Positions 20,617 to 31,561 are shown, counted from the first letter of the stretch. The stretch: 64,000 nt of DNA from Candidatus Kapaibacterium sp. (GCA_938084565.1 CALKEU010000002.1:103501-167500), one strand, 5' to 3'. Program-made: numbers and translations. The notes: generated by a model from the letters alone, not told the origin.

Positions 20617-21404
20617 TATTCTGGACGGCGATCGGCGAAGAGATCATCCAGCGGATCGAAGGCTTTCGTCCGAGTCTGCTCAGGTTCGATTTCGGCCAGC
20701 AGCACAGTAGTTTCCTCCGCATTCGCTCGACAGAGGGGATGCCCCGTGTAGGCATATACGGCCGATTTGCCGCGGAAGATAAGCCGCTCTCCTCCCCGTT
20801 CTTCCACGCCAGTCCGGTTCGCAACGGCAAGGTAGACCTTGTTTTCGAGTGCACGCACCGGCATAACCATTTCCCAGGCCTCCGTGACCAAATTCGACGG
20901 GCAGGCAATCAGTTCTGCACCCTGGAGAGCGAGTGTCCGCGCTGCTTCGGGAAAGCGCCAATCGTAGCAGATCATCACGCCGAGTCGAACATCGAGGGCA
21001 GGTATGTACACGACGGGGAAGCCAGTGTCGCCAGGGTCGAAGCAGAGCTTCTCCTTGTAGAAGAGGTGCGTCTTGCGGTAGACAATGCAGTGTTCCTCGC
21101 CCGGCAACAGGACCGCTGCTGCATTGTAGAGCCGCCGATCAGCCTGCTCTGCAAAGCCAACAACGAGCACCTGCTGGCGCCACTGCGCCTCGCGGCGTAG
21201 GCGTTCAAGCGTGGGACCATCGACAGGCTCTGCCACAGCAGCAACTTCCTGACGGGACTGGAAGAAGTAGCCTGTCGTGGCCAATTCTGGGAAAATGACA
21301 ATGTGTGCTGCTCGAGCAGCATCAAGCAACGCTAGCATCGTAGCCAGATTGCGGGCCGGATCGCCGAACGCCGGAGCAAATTGGACGACAGCAACGCGGA
21401 GCAT
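20604..21404 (-). CDS. Carbon-nitrogen hydrolase (nitrilase superfamily)
   Basis: VVQFAPAFGDPARNLATM, FPELATTGY (Glu), YRKTHLF (Lys), VMICYDWRFPEAAR (Cys). Confidence 0.9.
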   Translation of the reverse strand: MLRVAVVQFAPAFGDPARNLATMLALLDAARAAHIVIFPELATTGYFFQSRQEVAAVAEPVDGPTLERLRREAQWRQQVLVVGFAEQADRRLYNAAAVLLPGEEHCIVYRKTHLFYKEKLCFDPGDTGFPVVYIPALDVRLGVMICYDWRFPEAARTLALQGAELIACPSNLVTEAWEMVMPVRALENKVYLAVANRTGVEERGGERLIFRGKSAVYAYTGHPLCRANAEETTVLLAEIEPEQTRTKAFDPLDDLFADRRPEYYRL

Positions 21405-21431
21405 CACCCTTGGTAGCTCGTCAACCCGGCA

Positions 21432-21439
21432 CAAATATA
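21432..21439 (-). promoter_or_regulatory. Putative Bacteroidetes-type -7 box (TATATTTG) for nitrilase-family gene
   Basis: CAAATATA on +, i.e. TATATTTGT on -, ~28 nt upstream of start 21404. Confidence 0.5.
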
Positions 21440-21465
21440 GCCGAAGCAAGCACGGCAGAGAGGCG

Positions 21466-21473
21466 TATTTTTG
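21466..21473 (+). promoter_or_regulatory. Putative Bacteroidetes-type -7 box (TATTTTTG) for asd
   Basis: TATTTTTGC 27 nt upstream of asd start 21501. Confidence 0.5.
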
Positions 21474-21500
21474 CGCCTATCACGACACCGGCCCTTCTCC

Positions 21501-22514
21501 ATGGCCGTTCGCATGGCTATTGTCGGGGCAACAGGTCTGGTGGGGCAGACGCTCCTGCACGTGCTACAGGAACGCCGCTTCCCCGTGCGGGAGCTTCGCC
21601 TATTTGCCTCGGCACGTTCCTCAGGGCAGTACCTGTACTTCGAAGGGGAGAGGCTCCCCGTGGAGCCATTCACGCCGGAGCGCTTCCACGGGCTGGAGCT
21701 CTCTCTCTGGAGTGCTGGAGCCGCTCTCAGTCGGGAATATGCCTGGCACATTGCCCAACGTGGGTGCCTGGTGGTTGACAATAGCAGCGCATGGCGTCAC
21801 CATCCAGATGTCCCCCTTGTGGTTCCGGAGGTCAATGCTGACGCCCTCCATGCACATCGTGGTATCATTGCCAACCCCAACTGTGCCACAATCCAGCTGG
21901 TCATGCTGCTGGCTCCCGTGGCTCGCCGCTGGGGGCTGCGGCGCGTCGTGGTGGCAACCTATCAATCCATCAGCGGTGCCGGATGGAAAGGGATCCGCCA
22001 ACTGTATGCTGAGTTGGCTCAGACCTCACCCGAAGACATCGTTGCACCAGGGGGCATCGCTTACACGACAGCCTTCCATCGGCTGGACGCTGAAGGATGG
22101 AGCGAGGAGGAGCGGAAGATCATCGCTGAGACTCGACGCATCTTAGAACTGCCCACACTTCCGATTACGGCCACCTGTGTGCGTCTCCCAACCTTGGGCG
22201 GGCATGCTGCAGCTGTATGGGTTGAAACATACCAGCCCGTTGCTCTCCCCGAACTCCGTACACTCCTCAGCCGTCAGCCTGGTCTGATCGTGCTCGATGA
22301 GCCGAAAGCCCAGCTCTACCCCCACCCGAGAATGGTAGCCGGACGTGACGAGGTCTTCGTTGGGCGCCTCCGTCCCGACGATTCGGTCCCCGCTGGCTTT
22401 TCGTGCTGGATTGTCGCCGACAACCTGCGGAAAGGTGCAGCAACGAACGCTGTGCAAATTGCAGAAGCACTCGTTACCTCTGTTCCGCGTTCCACAGCCG
22501 AGCCCCTCCGTTGA
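21501..22514 (+). CDS. asd: Aspartate-semialdehyde dehydrogenase
   Basis: MAIVGATGLVGQTLL, VVDNSSAWR, IANPNCATIQLV active Cys, QSISGAGWKG. Confidence 0.92.
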   Translation: MAVRMAIVGATGLVGQTLLHVLQERRFPVRELRLFASARSSGQYLYFEGERLPVEPFTPERFHGLELSLWSAGAALSREYAWHIAQRGCLVVDNSSAWRHHPDVPLVVPEVNADALHAHRGIIANPNCATIQLVMLLAPVARRWGLRRVVVATYQSISGAGWKGIRQLYAELAQTSPEDIVAPGGIAYTTAFHRLDAEGWSEEERKIIAETRRILELPTLPITATCVRLPTLGGHAAAVWVETYQPVALPELRTLLSRQPGLIVLDEPKAQLYPHPRMVAGRDEVFVGRLRPDDSVPAGFSCWIVADNLRKGAATNAVQIAEALVTSVPRSTAEPLR

Positions 22515-22516
22515 GC

Positions 22517-24748
22517 ATGCTGCTGGCCCTCCTTGCCCTCTGTGCTGCGCTTACACTCTGGGGCCAACCCCGGATCGTTGTCGATCCGCAGAGGCCTGAG
22601 CTCGATACGGTAGAGTTCGGCGTCACGCTCCTGGGACGACCCCTCGTACGTCCGATCTACCTCATCAACGACAGCCCCGACACACTGATCATCCCTGCCC
22701 CCCTAAAGCCCTACTTCTCCATCGAGCGTACTCGGGAACAGAGCAGCGACGCCTACGATTTTCTGGAGTTCACCGCTGCAGGGGAAGCCTTCCCCCTCCT
22801 TGTGCTGCCACGCCAGAGCCGCATCCTGTGGCTCACCTTCACGGCCGAGCCAAATTTTTACCCCTTAGGGCTGAAAGTGGCAGCCCTGCATCTGAATCTC
22901 CGCCCGGTACGCGATACGAGCTCCATTGTGGCCGACCGAAGCCTGGTACTCCGTGGCTTTAAGGCAGAACTCCGCCTGACGCCTTCCCCGGCCACACTCT
23001 CTGCCGACAGCGTCTTCCTGGGAATGTCTAGAACACTCCAGGGCTTGCTCAGCGTTGAGCTCTTCCCCCCCACCCCAGAGGGGGTTGACACTGTCATAGC
23101 ACTGCGCCTTGCGGTGCGCTATCGCAGTATCCCTCCTGCCGACAGCGAGCTCCTCCTCGAGGGACTTCCCGGAGGAGTGCCAGCTCGCACTGCACAAATT
23201 CCCTTTCTGCTCCACTACCGGCCTGCAGACCCGGGTCCGGATACGCTTGAGCTCCGCTTCTTCTACCGCCGATACCCGAGGGCACCGGAAGAGGAAAGCC
23301 GCACAGTGCTCGTCACAGGTTTTGGCGTCATACACCGATGGCGGTGGAGCGTAGAGGAGGCTTCGCCGGGAGTTTCTGTCTCGGGGGATACCATTGATTT
23401 CGGGCGCGTGCGCCTGGGCAATAGTGCACGCATCCGGCTGCGTCTGCGCCACGAAGGCAATTACCGCTTCCATGCGGCAGACACTCTCATACCGTTGACC
23501 CCGGAGGCTTCCACCACCGTTGCTATTTCTCCTTCCCCTTTCCCCCCAACTGGGCTGGCTCCCATGGAGGAGCTGACGCTCGAGCTGAACTTTTCCCCGC
23601 ATACGGCGGGATTGGCTGAGCTGATCTACCTCCTGCGCAGCGATCTGCCCTCTCGCCTGGCTGCGGTACCACTGGAGGCACAACGATGGTATGTGGTCCT
23701 GCGCGGTACCGGGATCGGACCGCGTCTGCACCTATCCCCCCCAGCCCTCGAGATCCGCTTCCCATGGGCAAAGACATGCCCACGGTCGGCCGACTACACC
23801 GTTCGGCTCCGCAACATCGGGACGGATCTCCTCCAGATCGATAGCCTCTGGCTTGCTGCGGCAGCAGCCCTGTCCCTGCCACAACTTGTGCTCCCTCTGC
23901 TCCTGCCACCGGGCAGCGAGCACATCCAAATCCTGCGAGTAGAGCCACCGGCGGCAGGAGAATTCCCTGACACCCTCTTCGTACGGACCAATGTCCCCGG
24001 GACTTCCGTAGAAGCACTCCCGCTACGGGTACTCTCGCTCGAGCCAACCACTGTATCGCTTAGCCTACCGAGCTCGGTGCGCGCTAAGCCGGGCAGGCTG
24101 GTTTGGGTTCCGATTCACGTAGACACCATCCCCGAGGGCGTGCGCCGATGCCGTCTCGTGCTCAGCTACGATCCCACCCTCCTACGGTGGGAGAGCTTCC
24201 GCTCGGAGGCTACAGCTTTGGAAGGGGCGCGCATTGAGGCTCGAGAGGATCCCCCCGGTGTGCTCATCCTCCAGGCCGAACAACCCCATGGCCAGCTGCG
24301 CGCCCGCCCGACATTGCTCGAAGTCGGTTTCCGGGTCTTCTTGGGTAGACGCCTGAGCACCGAACTTGCTCCCCAGCAAGTGCAGCTAGGCGACACCCTC
24401 TGCCCTGACTTCTGGCCCGTGCAGAGTCAGAGTGGACACCTCAGGCTGGATTCTGTCTGCGGGTTAGAAACGAAGCTCCTGCCCGAGGGCCTACTGCGGT
24501 TAGAACCTCTGCCGAGCTCAACTGTGACGGAGCTCGCCCTGCTCTACGAACTTCCCGTGGATGGCATCGCAGAACTGGCGCTATTCAACGCCGCTGGGAT
24601 GCTCGTCCGGATCCTGTGGCACGGGTGGGAGCCGGCGGGAACTTCGCTCCGCCACTTTTCGCTCCCCTCTCTTCCTCCGGGGCTCTACTTCTGCCGTCTA
24701 CGTCTGGGGGAATTGACCGTGCTGCGTCCTCTGCTCCTGTGGCAATGA
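22517..24748 (+). CDS. Secreted hypothetical protein with ASH/choice-of-anchor-like repeats, cohesin-like domain and T9SS-like C-terminal domain
   Basis: Signal peptide MLLALLALCAALTLWGQ; cohesin-like VPIHVDTIPEGVRRCRLVLSYDPTLLRWES; C-term IAELALFNAAGMLVRILWHG...LPPGLYFCRLRLGELTVLRPLLLWQ. Confidence 0.65.
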   Translation: MLLALLALCAALTLWGQPRIVVDPQRPELDTVEFGVTLLGRPLVRPIYLINDSPDTLIIPAPLKPYFSIERTREQSSDAYDFLEFTAAGEAFPLLVLPRQSRILWLTFTAEPNFYPLGLKVAALHLNLRPVRDTSSIVADRSLVLRGFKAELRLTPSPATLSADSVFLGMSRTLQGLLSVELFPPTPEGVDTVIALRLAVRYRSIPPADSELLLEGLPGGVPARTAQIPFLLHYRPADPGPDTLELRFFYRRYPRAPEEESRTVLVTGFGVIHRWRWSVEEASPGVSVSGDTIDFGRVRLGNSARIRLRLRHEGNYRFHAADTLIPLTPEASTTVAISPSPFPPTGLAPMEELTLELNFSPHTAGLAELIYLLRSDLPSRLAAVPLEAQRWYVVLRGTGIGPRLHLSPPALEIRFPWAKTCPRSADYTVRLRNIGTDLLQIDSLWLAAAAALSLPQLVLPLLLPPGSEHIQILRVEPPAAGEFPDTLFVRTNVPGTSVEALPLRVLSLEPTTVSLSLPSSVRAKPGRLVWVPIHVDTIPEGVRRCRLVLSYDPTLLRWESFRSEATALEGARIEAREDPPGVLILQAEQPHGQLRARPTLLEVGFRVFLGRRLSTELAPQQVQLGDTLCPDFWPVQSQSGHLRLDSVCGLETKLLPEGLLRLEPLPSSTVTELALLYELPVDGIAELALFNAAGMLVRILWHGWEPAGTSLRHFSLPSLPPGLYFCRLRLGELTVLRPLLLWQ

Positions 24749-25509
24749 GGGTAGCACGAGCGCTTGCGTGCATATTGCCCCTGACAGCCCTGGCGCAGGG
24801 ATTCCCGTGGGAGCTCTCACCGCGGCTCCCCGTTGCCGCGCCCACCCTGTTTCTCGGTGTTGGAGGTCAGACGCTTGCCATCCCGAGCGTGGCTACTGTG
24901 GAAGCTGTGGAAGGTGAGTGGACGTGCGCTACCTATCGCCGAGGGAGGGGTTTTGGAGCCTGCATCAGCGCCTACGCCGAATGGTGGTACGCTCCCGAGC
25001 ATGCCCTCCGGGGCAATCTCGGAGTTGAGTACGCCTCTCTATATCTGACAGCACCGAGCGAGCCTCTACCGCTGCGCAACGGCACAATGCTTCAGACGGA
25101 GTTCCAGCTCCGTTCGCTGCTGTGGCTCCTCCGGGGCGAGCTCACCTGGAAAGCTCGCCTGTGGCGGTGGCTCTGGTGTGGTATCGGTGGTTGGGGCGCC
25201 GTGCAATGGCAACTGCAGCAAGAGCAGTGGGAAGTTGTGCTCCAGCCTGCAGATTACTTCTTTCGCACTGTCCCCCCCTCACGCCAACGGCGCATTGACC
25301 AAGCTCGCTCTGTACGCATACGACCTTATGGCATCGGCATTCGCGCTCGACTCGGTTACGATTTAGCGCTTGCTCGACAGAGGCCTCTCTACGCTGCACC
25401 TGCCTTGGTGGTGGGAAGCTCTCTCATTAGCCTTGCTCGTAGCGCTGCCTGGCAGCGCTGGGAAGTAGGACTGGAACTAACTCTGTCGGTGGGGCTGCTC
25501 GAACACTAA
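24745..25509 (+). CDS. Hypothetical secreted/outer-membrane protein
   Basis: Signal peptide-like MRVARALACILPLTALAQG; ATGA overlap with upstream CDS; aromatic-rich beta-strand-like pattern. Confidence 0.55.
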   Translation: MRVARALACILPLTALAQGFPWELSPRLPVAAPTLFLGVGGQTLAIPSVATVEAVEGEWTCATYRRGRGFGACISAYAEWWYAPEHALRGNLGVEYASLYLTAPSEPLPLRNGTMLQTEFQLRSLLWLLRGELTWKARLWRWLWCGIGGWGAVQWQLQQEQWEVVLQPADYFFRTVPPSRQRRIDQARSVRIRPYGIGIRARLGYDLALARQRPLYAAPALVVGSSLISLARSAAWQRWEVGLELTLSVGLLEH

Positions 25510-25570
25510 AGCGCTGCATCCCTGCGTCTCCTAGAGCCGCAGAGGTCAGTTCGTCCATCGGAGGTCAGCA

Positions 25571-26275
25571 ATGGTGATACGCAGTTGTAGTGGCCTGTTG
25601 CTGCTGGCCCTCACTGTCTGGGCACAGCCTCGGCTGGAGATTGTCGGAGGTACTACGTATGACTGGGGCAAGGTCGGCCCGAAAGATGATCCGCTGAAAG
25701 CGCGCATCACGCTCAAGAATGCAGGAACGGAGCTCCTCAAGATCGAGCGTGTCCAACCGGGCTGCGGCTGTACGACAGCCCCGTTGGATAAAACAGAGCT
25801 CTCACCGGGGGAGACAGCAACGATGGACGTTACACTCCGCCTCGGTGGAGCAACCGGCGTTGTGACAAAAGATGTCAAGATCTATTCCAACGACCCAAGC
25901 TCTCCGACCACGCTATGGCTAAAAGCTGAGGTTGTGCGCCCTCTGGCCTTTATCCCAGCTCAGTACTTTGTCTTCGTCGACATGCGGGTGGGACAGGAGG
26001 CAAAAGCAACGCTGACGCTCAAGAACATGTCGCAGCAGGAGGTGCGGCTCTACGATATTGAGACCACACCTGGCCTGACGCTGAACCTCAAAAACAACAC
26101 TATCCTCAAGCCAGGGCAACAAGTCGAGCTTGTTGCCCGTGTAGTGCCGCAGCAGAAGGGCTACTACAGCGCCATGGTACGCATGAAGACCTCTCACCCG
26201 GAGTACCCGACACTGGAGATCCCAGTGTACGGGAATGTGCTTGAGGCCAGCTCGCCGGTCTTCGTCCCACGGTAG
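25571..26275 (+). CDS. DUF1573 domain protein
   Basis: Signal peptide; YDWGKVGPKDDPLKARITLKNAGTELLKIERVQPGCGCTTAPLDKTELSPGETATM is the classic DUF1573 signature. Confidence 0.92.
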   Translation: MVIRSCSGLLLLALTVWAQPRLEIVGGTTYDWGKVGPKDDPLKARITLKNAGTELLKIERVQPGCGCTTAPLDKTELSPGETATMDVTLRLGGATGVVTKDVKIYSNDPSSPTTLWLKAEVVRPLAFIPAQYFVFVDMRVGQEAKATLTLKNMSQQEVRLYDIETTPGLTLNLKNNTILKPGQQVELVARVVPQQKGYYSAMVRMKTSHPEYPTLEIPVYGNVLEASSPVFVPR

Positions 26276-26308
26276 AGGGACCGGGCGAGCAGCGCGCTAG
26301 GCGCGCGC

Positions 26309-26349
26309 AGGCGGGGTTGCCAGAGAGTGCAACACCCGCCTCATTTTTT
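26309..26349 (+). terminator. Rho-independent terminator or attenuator hairpin
   Basis: AGGCGGG-GTTGC / GCAAC-A-CCCGCCT stem followed by CATTTTTT. Confidence 0.65.
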
Positions 26350-26364
26350 GTGAGGGAGTGGTGG

Positions 26365-27255
26365 ATGCGTTACCTCTTCCGTATCGGACTGGGCCTCTTG
26401 AGCGTCCTAGCCCTTCAGGCACAGCCTCCGTCCCCACAGGAGGGCAAGAGGTATCTCCTCCGCCTGGTCAATGGGGACCTTCTGGAGGGGGTCTTTGTCG
26501 GAGAGGCTCTGGTACAGGACTCTCTCCCGGCATGGCGGTTTCGGACCCTCATTGGCACAGCAACCATTGCACGCCGAGAGATTGCCGAGCTCGTCGAGCA
26601 GGATTACCGCCACTTGCACCGGATCTTCCTCCAACCGACGGCCGAACCGATTGGTCCGAATGCATTCCTCGGGTTAGCGGGGCTTTTTGCCCTCTACGCT
26701 GGGATCGGCTTTCAGGATTGGCTCTCCCTTGTAGGAGCTCGGACACTACTGCCGAACATCCCAGCTGACCAGCAGCTCTGGGCGCTCAACACAAAGTTCA
26801 CGCTGCTGCGCAGCGCCAATGTGCTCATGCCAGGCCGGGTTAGCCTGGCGCTTGGGGCCCAGCTTAGCGCCCTCAACACAGTAAACCAGTTGCTTCACCT
26901 CTACGGTGTAGCGAGCTTCACCGGCGAGCGTTCCCACCTCAGTGTCCTGCTCATGGCCAAGGCCGCCGGCCCGGACATGCTGACCGTCCGCGCCGGCTCG
27001 TGGGGCTCGGTCACCTTCGGCTATGCTACGGGAGCACTCGGTCTGGGGATAGGTCTGGATGTACGCTTGCTGAGCCGACGAGATCTTCACCTACTGGCAG
27101 AGCTGTGGAATAGCGACATCCGAAGTCCGTCACGTACAGGTCTGCTGCTCGGTATACGGTTAGCCAACACCTTCGTTGCGCTCGATTTCGGTATTTTTTG
27201 GTTCGGCTACCCGTACGCCATCCCGGCTGCCAACGCTGTCTGCACCCCCTTCTAG
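26365..27255 (+). CDS. Hypothetical secreted protein
   Basis: Signal peptide MRYLFRIGLGLLSVLALQAQ; SD-like GGGAG upstream; YLLRLVNGDLLEGVFVG segment. Confidence 0.6.
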   Translation: MRYLFRIGLGLLSVLALQAQPPSPQEGKRYLLRLVNGDLLEGVFVGEALVQDSLPAWRFRTLIGTATIARREIAELVEQDYRHLHRIFLQPTAEPIGPNAFLGLAGLFALYAGIGFQDWLSLVGARTLLPNIPADQQLWALNTKFTLLRSANVLMPGRVSLALGAQLSALNTVNQLLHLYGVASFTGERSHLSVLLMAKAAGPDMLTVRAGSWGSVTFGYATGALGLGIGLDVRLLSRRDLHLLAELWNSDIRSPSRTGLLLGIRLANTFVALDFGIFWFGYPYAIPAANAVCTPF

Positions 27256-27256
27256 T

Positions 27257-28036
27257 ATGGCTCAGCAGCGCAAGACGATGGGTGCCTTGCAATCCCTGCC
27301 GTGCCGCTCCGAGCAACCCTGTGGCTCAGCCGGCACTTCAGCCGCTCCTGCTGCAGAGCCTCCCCGAGCTGGTATCCGTCCATTCCTGGCCGTTCTCGGG
27401 AAAGAGCTCCGGGGGGAATACCGCCAACGAGTCGGGCTAGCAATTGTCCTACTCTCTGTCGTTGCAGTAGGCTTCATCCTCGGATTGGCTCTCCAAGGGG
27501 TGCAGCTCTCTGAGGAGCTCTCTGCGGCATTGTTGTGGCTGCTGTTCTTCTTTAGCCTGAACCCTGCCTTGGGTCGGAGCTTCGTGGCCGAAAAGGATCG
27601 TGGGACAAGTGCGCTGCTCCACACCCTTGCCCCACCAGGGGCAATCTATTGGGGCAAGGTAGCGATGAACATCATCAGTGGAAGCATGACGGCCGCTCTC
27701 GGATATGCTGTGCTCGGCACCTTCCTGTGGCTACCCGCTCCGCGCAATCCTCTCGGCTTCGCTGCTGTTCTGATAGCTAGTGTGAGCGGGTTTGCAGCAG
27801 CGTTGACGTTGCTGTCAGCCCTGGTTGCCGCTGCGCGCCACCGCGGGCTCCTGCTTCCCCTCATAGGGTTCCCCTTGCTCATACCCGTCTTTGTTGTGGG
27901 AATTCCTGCAACTTTACGAGCGCTCAGCCACTCTGGATGGGAGGACTTACTGCCCCTCCTCCAGCTCATGTTTGCCTATGGCGGAGTCCTATCAGTTCTT
28001 GGCTTTTGGCTCTTCGACTGGGTCTGGCGCGAGTAG
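27257..28036 (+). CDS. ccmB: Heme exporter CcmB-like ABC transporter permease
   Basis: KELRGEYRQR, RSFVAEKDRGTSALLHTLAPPGAIYWGK, six hydrophobic helices typical of CcmB. Confidence 0.78.
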   Translation: MAQQRKTMGALQSLPCRSEQPCGSAGTSAAPAAEPPRAGIRPFLAVLGKELRGEYRQRVGLAIVLLSVVAVGFILGLALQGVQLSEELSAALLWLLFFFSLNPALGRSFVAEKDRGTSALLHTLAPPGAIYWGKVAMNIISGSMTAALGYAVLGTFLWLPAPRNPLGFAAVLIASVSGFAAALTLLSALVAAARHRGLLLPLIGFPLLIPVFVVGIPATLRALSHSGWEDLLPLLQLMFAYGGVLSVLGFWLFDWVWRE

Positions 28037-28075
28037 CATCGAGCAGCAGTACTTGGGCCACCGCAGCGGAAGCCG

Positions 28076-31000
28076 CTACATAGCCCGCCGGTATTGTCCC
28101 CCGACCTCGTAGAGTGCGTGCGTGAGCTGTCCCAAGGAGCAGACTTTGACAGCCTCCATAAGCTCTGCGAAGACATTCTCACCGCGGGCAGCAGCGCGTT
28201 TGACTCGTTCCAATGCTACCGGTGCCCGTTCAGCGTTGCGGTGCCAGAAGGCACGGAGGTTGGCAATCTGTTGCTCCTTCTCCTCCGGGGTGGAGCGCAC
28301 CACACGCTCGGGCACAATCGTTGGCGAACCATGCTTGTCCAGGAATGTGTTAACCCCAATGATCGGGAGCTCGCCAGAGTGCTTCAGCTGCTCGTAGTAG
28401 AGGGACTCCTCCTGGATTTTTGCGCGCTGGTACATGAGTTCCATCGCTCCCAGGACGCCCCCGCGTTCGTTGAGGCGCCGGAACTCCTCCAGGACTGCCT
28501 GCTCGACCATGTCGGTGAGTTGCTCCAGGAAGAAGGAGCCTTGCCACGGATTTTCGTTCTTGGTGAGGCCCAATTCCTTGGTGATGATAAGCTGGATGGC
28601 CACAGCACGGCGGACAGACTCCTCTGTGGGTGTCGTAATAGCCTCGTCGTAGGCATTCGTGTGGAGGGAGTTGCAGTTGTCAGCAAGAGCGTATAGCGCC
28701 TGCAACGTTGTCCGGATATCGTTGAAGGCAATCTCCTGGGCATGGAGTGAACGGCCAGAGGTCTGGATATGGTACTTGAGCATCTGCGAACGTGCGTTCC
28801 CGCCGTACTTGAAGCGGATAACCTTGGCCCAGATCCGGCGTGCCACCCGCCCGATCACTGTGTATTCTGGATCCATCCCGTTGCTGAAGAAGAAGGAGAG
28901 GTTGGGGGCAAAGTCATCGATGTGCATGCCCCGGCTCAGGAAGTACTCCACGTAGGTGAAGGCGTTGGCCAGAGTGAAGGCAAGCTGTGTAATGGGATTC
29001 GCACCAGCTTCAGCGATGTGGTAGCCCGAGATGGACACCGAGTAGAAATTGCGCACGCGGTGCTGGACGAAATACTCCTGCACGTCCCCCATCAGACGTA
29101 GGGCAAACTCGGTCGAGAAGATGCAGGTATTCTGAGCCTGGTCCTCCTTGAGAATGTCTGCCTGTACGGTACCCCGGACAACATGCAGCGTCTCGGCTTT
29201 GATGTTTTCGTATACCTCCGGCGGGAGTACCTCATCGCCGCTGACCCCGAGCAGGAGCAGACCGAGCCCGTTATGCCCCTCGGGGAGCTCGCCGCGATAA
29301 GTCGGGCGGGGCAGCCCTCGTTCGGCATAGAGCTTCTCGATACGACGTTCAACCTCCTCGCGCAAGCCTGCTTGGAGGATATACTTTTCGCACTGCTGGT
29401 CGATGGCCGCATTGAAGAACATCGCCAGTATAATGGGAGCCGGGCCATTGATAGTCATGGACACCGACGTCGTGGGAGCGCAGAGATCGAAGCCGGAGTA
29501 GAGTTTTTTGGCATCATCGATGGAGGCTACGCTGACACCGGAGTTGCCAATCTTGCCGTAGATATCGGGCCGGTAGTCCGGGTCCTCTCCGTAGAGCGTT
29601 ACGGAATCGAAGGCCGTGCTCAGCCGCGCCGCAGGCATACCGAAGCTGAGGTAGTGGAAGCGGCGGTTTGTGCGTTCGGGGGTTCCTTCGCCGGCGAACA
29701 TTCGCGTTGGGTCTTCCGTCTGCCGCTTGAAGGGATAGACTCCGGCTGTGTAGGGAAATTCCCCCGGCACGTTCTCCTGTAGCACCCACCGGAGGATATC
29801 GCCCCAATCGCGATAGCGTGGCAGCGCAACTTTGGGAATTTGCAGATGGCTGAGTGTCTCGACGTAGTTCGACACTCGAATGTGGCGTCCACGGACTGTA
29901 TAGGAGAACTCAGGCTGCCGGTAGCGTTGCAGCTTTTCCTGCCACGTCTGGAGGATCTGGCGGCAGTGGGGGTCGAGTTTCTCCCAGAGCCGAGCGACTT
30001 CCTGCCGCAGCGCTTCCACATCGTGCCCCTGTTGTTGGGCATACTCGAGGGCTCCCTGTAGCTGGTAGAGCTGAGAGGCTATCGCTGCTTGCTCTTCGAC
30101 GAATCGGTTGTACTGCTCCACCGTCTCGATGATTTCCCCGAGATACCCTCGGCGGTGAGGGGGGATGATTTCGATCTTACGCGTAAGCTCGTAGCGCACA
30201 TCCACTTGCGGCCGCCAGTCAAGCCCCATTTTGTCGGCCAGCGTGCGTATCAGCAGCCTATAGAGGGTGTTGACACCGGGATCATTGAACTGCGAGGCAA
30301 TCGTTCCGACAACCGGCATTTCCTCGAGAGGCTTCTCCCAGAGCCGATGGCTCCGCTGGTACTGCTTACGGACCTCCCGGAGAGCATCCTGTGCCCCGAA
30401 GCGATCGAACTTGTTGATGGCGATCAGGTCGGCATAATCGATCATGTCGATTTTCTCCAGCTGGCTCGGGGCACCGTAATCCGGGGTCATGACGTAGAGC
30501 GTGACATCGGCAACATCCACTACGCTTGTGTCGCTCTGGCCAATGCCAGCCGTTTCGACGACAATCAAATCGTAGCCAGCCGCTTTCACGATGGCGATGG
30601 CGTCGCGGACATGACGGTTGAGAGCCACATGGGCCTCTCGCGTGGCGAAGGAGCGCATATACACGTGTGGATGGCTGGCCATATTGATGCGAATGCGATC
30701 CCCCAACAGTGCTCCACCGGTTCGGCGTTTAGATGGGTCCACCGACAGGAGCGCAACGCGCTTGGTAGGGAAATCGGCCACGAAACGCCGCACGAGCTCA
30801 TCGACGAGTGAGGACTTTCCTGAACCTCCCGTCCCGGTGATCCCCAGAACAGGAATAGGCCGAGCAGGGATGTGAGAGCGCACTGCTTCCATAAAGGCAG
30901 GCGCTTGCTCGGGGTATTCCTCCACGAGCGTAATGGCCTGGGCTATAGCGAGCGGATCCCCCTGCAGGAGGAAGTGCAGCATATCCCCATTGTAGGTCAG

Positions 31001-31447
31001 CGGGGGAAGGAAGTCGCACCGCTGCAGCACGTCGTTGATCATACCTTGTAACCCCATTGCCCGTCCATCGTCGGGGTGGTAGATGCGGGCAATACCGTAG
31101 CGCTGGAGCTCTTGAATTTCCGACGGCAGAATCGTGCCTCCCCCTCCGCCAAAGATCTTGATGTGCCCGGCCCCCCGCTCGTGCAGCAGGTCGTATAGGT
31201 AGGTGAAGAATTCCATGTGACCGCCCTGGTAGCTGGTCACAGCAACCCCTTGGGCGTATTCTTCGATGGCAGCTTTCACAATTTCCTCGACAGAGCGGTT
31301 ATGGCCGAGGTGGATAACTTCTGCGCCCGTAGCTTGCATGATGCGGCGCATGATGTTAATGGCAGCATCATGGCCATCAAAGAGCGAGGCGGCCGTTACG
31401 ATGCGAATACGGTGCTTGGGCTTGTATGGAGCAACAGCAACCTTCAT
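28076..31447 (-). CDS. icmF: Fused isobutyryl-CoA mutase / B12-dependent acyl-CoA mutase with internal G-protein chaperone
   Basis: B12-binding [30 protein letters not shown], GTPase [35 protein letters not shown]-like, mutase domain [31 protein letters not shown]. Confidence 0.92.
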   Translation of the reverse strand: MKVAVAPYKPKHRIRIVTAASLFDGHDAAINIMRRIMQATGAEVIHLGHNRSVEEIVKAAIEEYAQGVAVTSYQGGHMEFFTYLYDLLHERGAGHIKIFGGGGGTILPSEIQELQRYGIARIYHPDDGRAMGLQGMINDVLQRCDFLPPLTYNGDMLHFLLQGDPLAIAQAITLVEEYPEQAPAFMEAVRSHIPARPIPVLGITGTGGSGKSSLVDELVRRFVADFPTKRVALLSVDPSKRRTGGALLGDRIRINMASHPHVYMRSFATREAHVALNRHVRDAIAIVKAAGYDLIVVETAGIGQSDTSVVDVADVTLYVMTPDYGAPSQLEKIDMIDYADLIAINKFDRFGAQDALREVRKQYQRSHRLWEKPLEEMPVVGTIASQFNDPGVNTLYRLLIRTLADKMGLDWRPQVDVRYELTRKIEIIPPHRRGYLGEIIETVEQYNRFVEEQAAIASQLYQLQGALEYAQQQGHDVEALRQEVARLWEKLDPHCRQILQTWQEKLQRYRQPEFSYTVRGRHIRVSNYVETLSHLQIPKVALPRYRDWGDILRWVLQENVPGEFPYTAGVYPFKRQTEDPTRMFAGEGTPERTNRRFHYLSFGMPAARLSTAFDSVTLYGEDPDYRPDIYGKIGNSGVSVASIDDAKKLYSGFDLCAPTTSVSMTINGPAPIILAMFFNAAIDQQCEKYILQAGLREEVERRIEKLYAERGLPRPTYRGELPEGHNGLGLLLLGVSGDEVLPPEVYENIKAETLHVVRGTVQADILKEDQAQNTCIFSTEFALRLMGDVQEYFVQHRVRNFYSVSISGYHIAEAGANPITQLAFTLANAFTYVEYFLSRGMHIDDFAPNLSFFFSNGMDPEYTVIGRVARRIWAKVIRFKYGGNARSQMLKYHIQTSGRSLHAQEIAFNDIRTTLQALYALADNCNSLHTNAYDEAITTPTEESVRRAVAIQLIITKELGLTKNENPWQGSFFLEQLTDMVEQAVLEEFRRLNERGGVLGAMELMYQRAKIQEESLYYEQLKHSGELPIIGVNTFLDKHGSPTIVPERVVRSTPEEKEQQIANLRAFWHRNAERAPVALERVKRAAARGENVFAELMEAVKVCSLGQLTHALYEVGGQYRRAM

Positions 31448-31561
31448 GGTTCCTCACGTGGCTGATGTCGGCTCTGCAGCAGACGAATACAGCCTCCAAA
31501 TGTGGCACTCGGGCGCAGTGGTACCCTATCGGGCTCGGAGAGCCAGATGGGGCAGAGCGTG

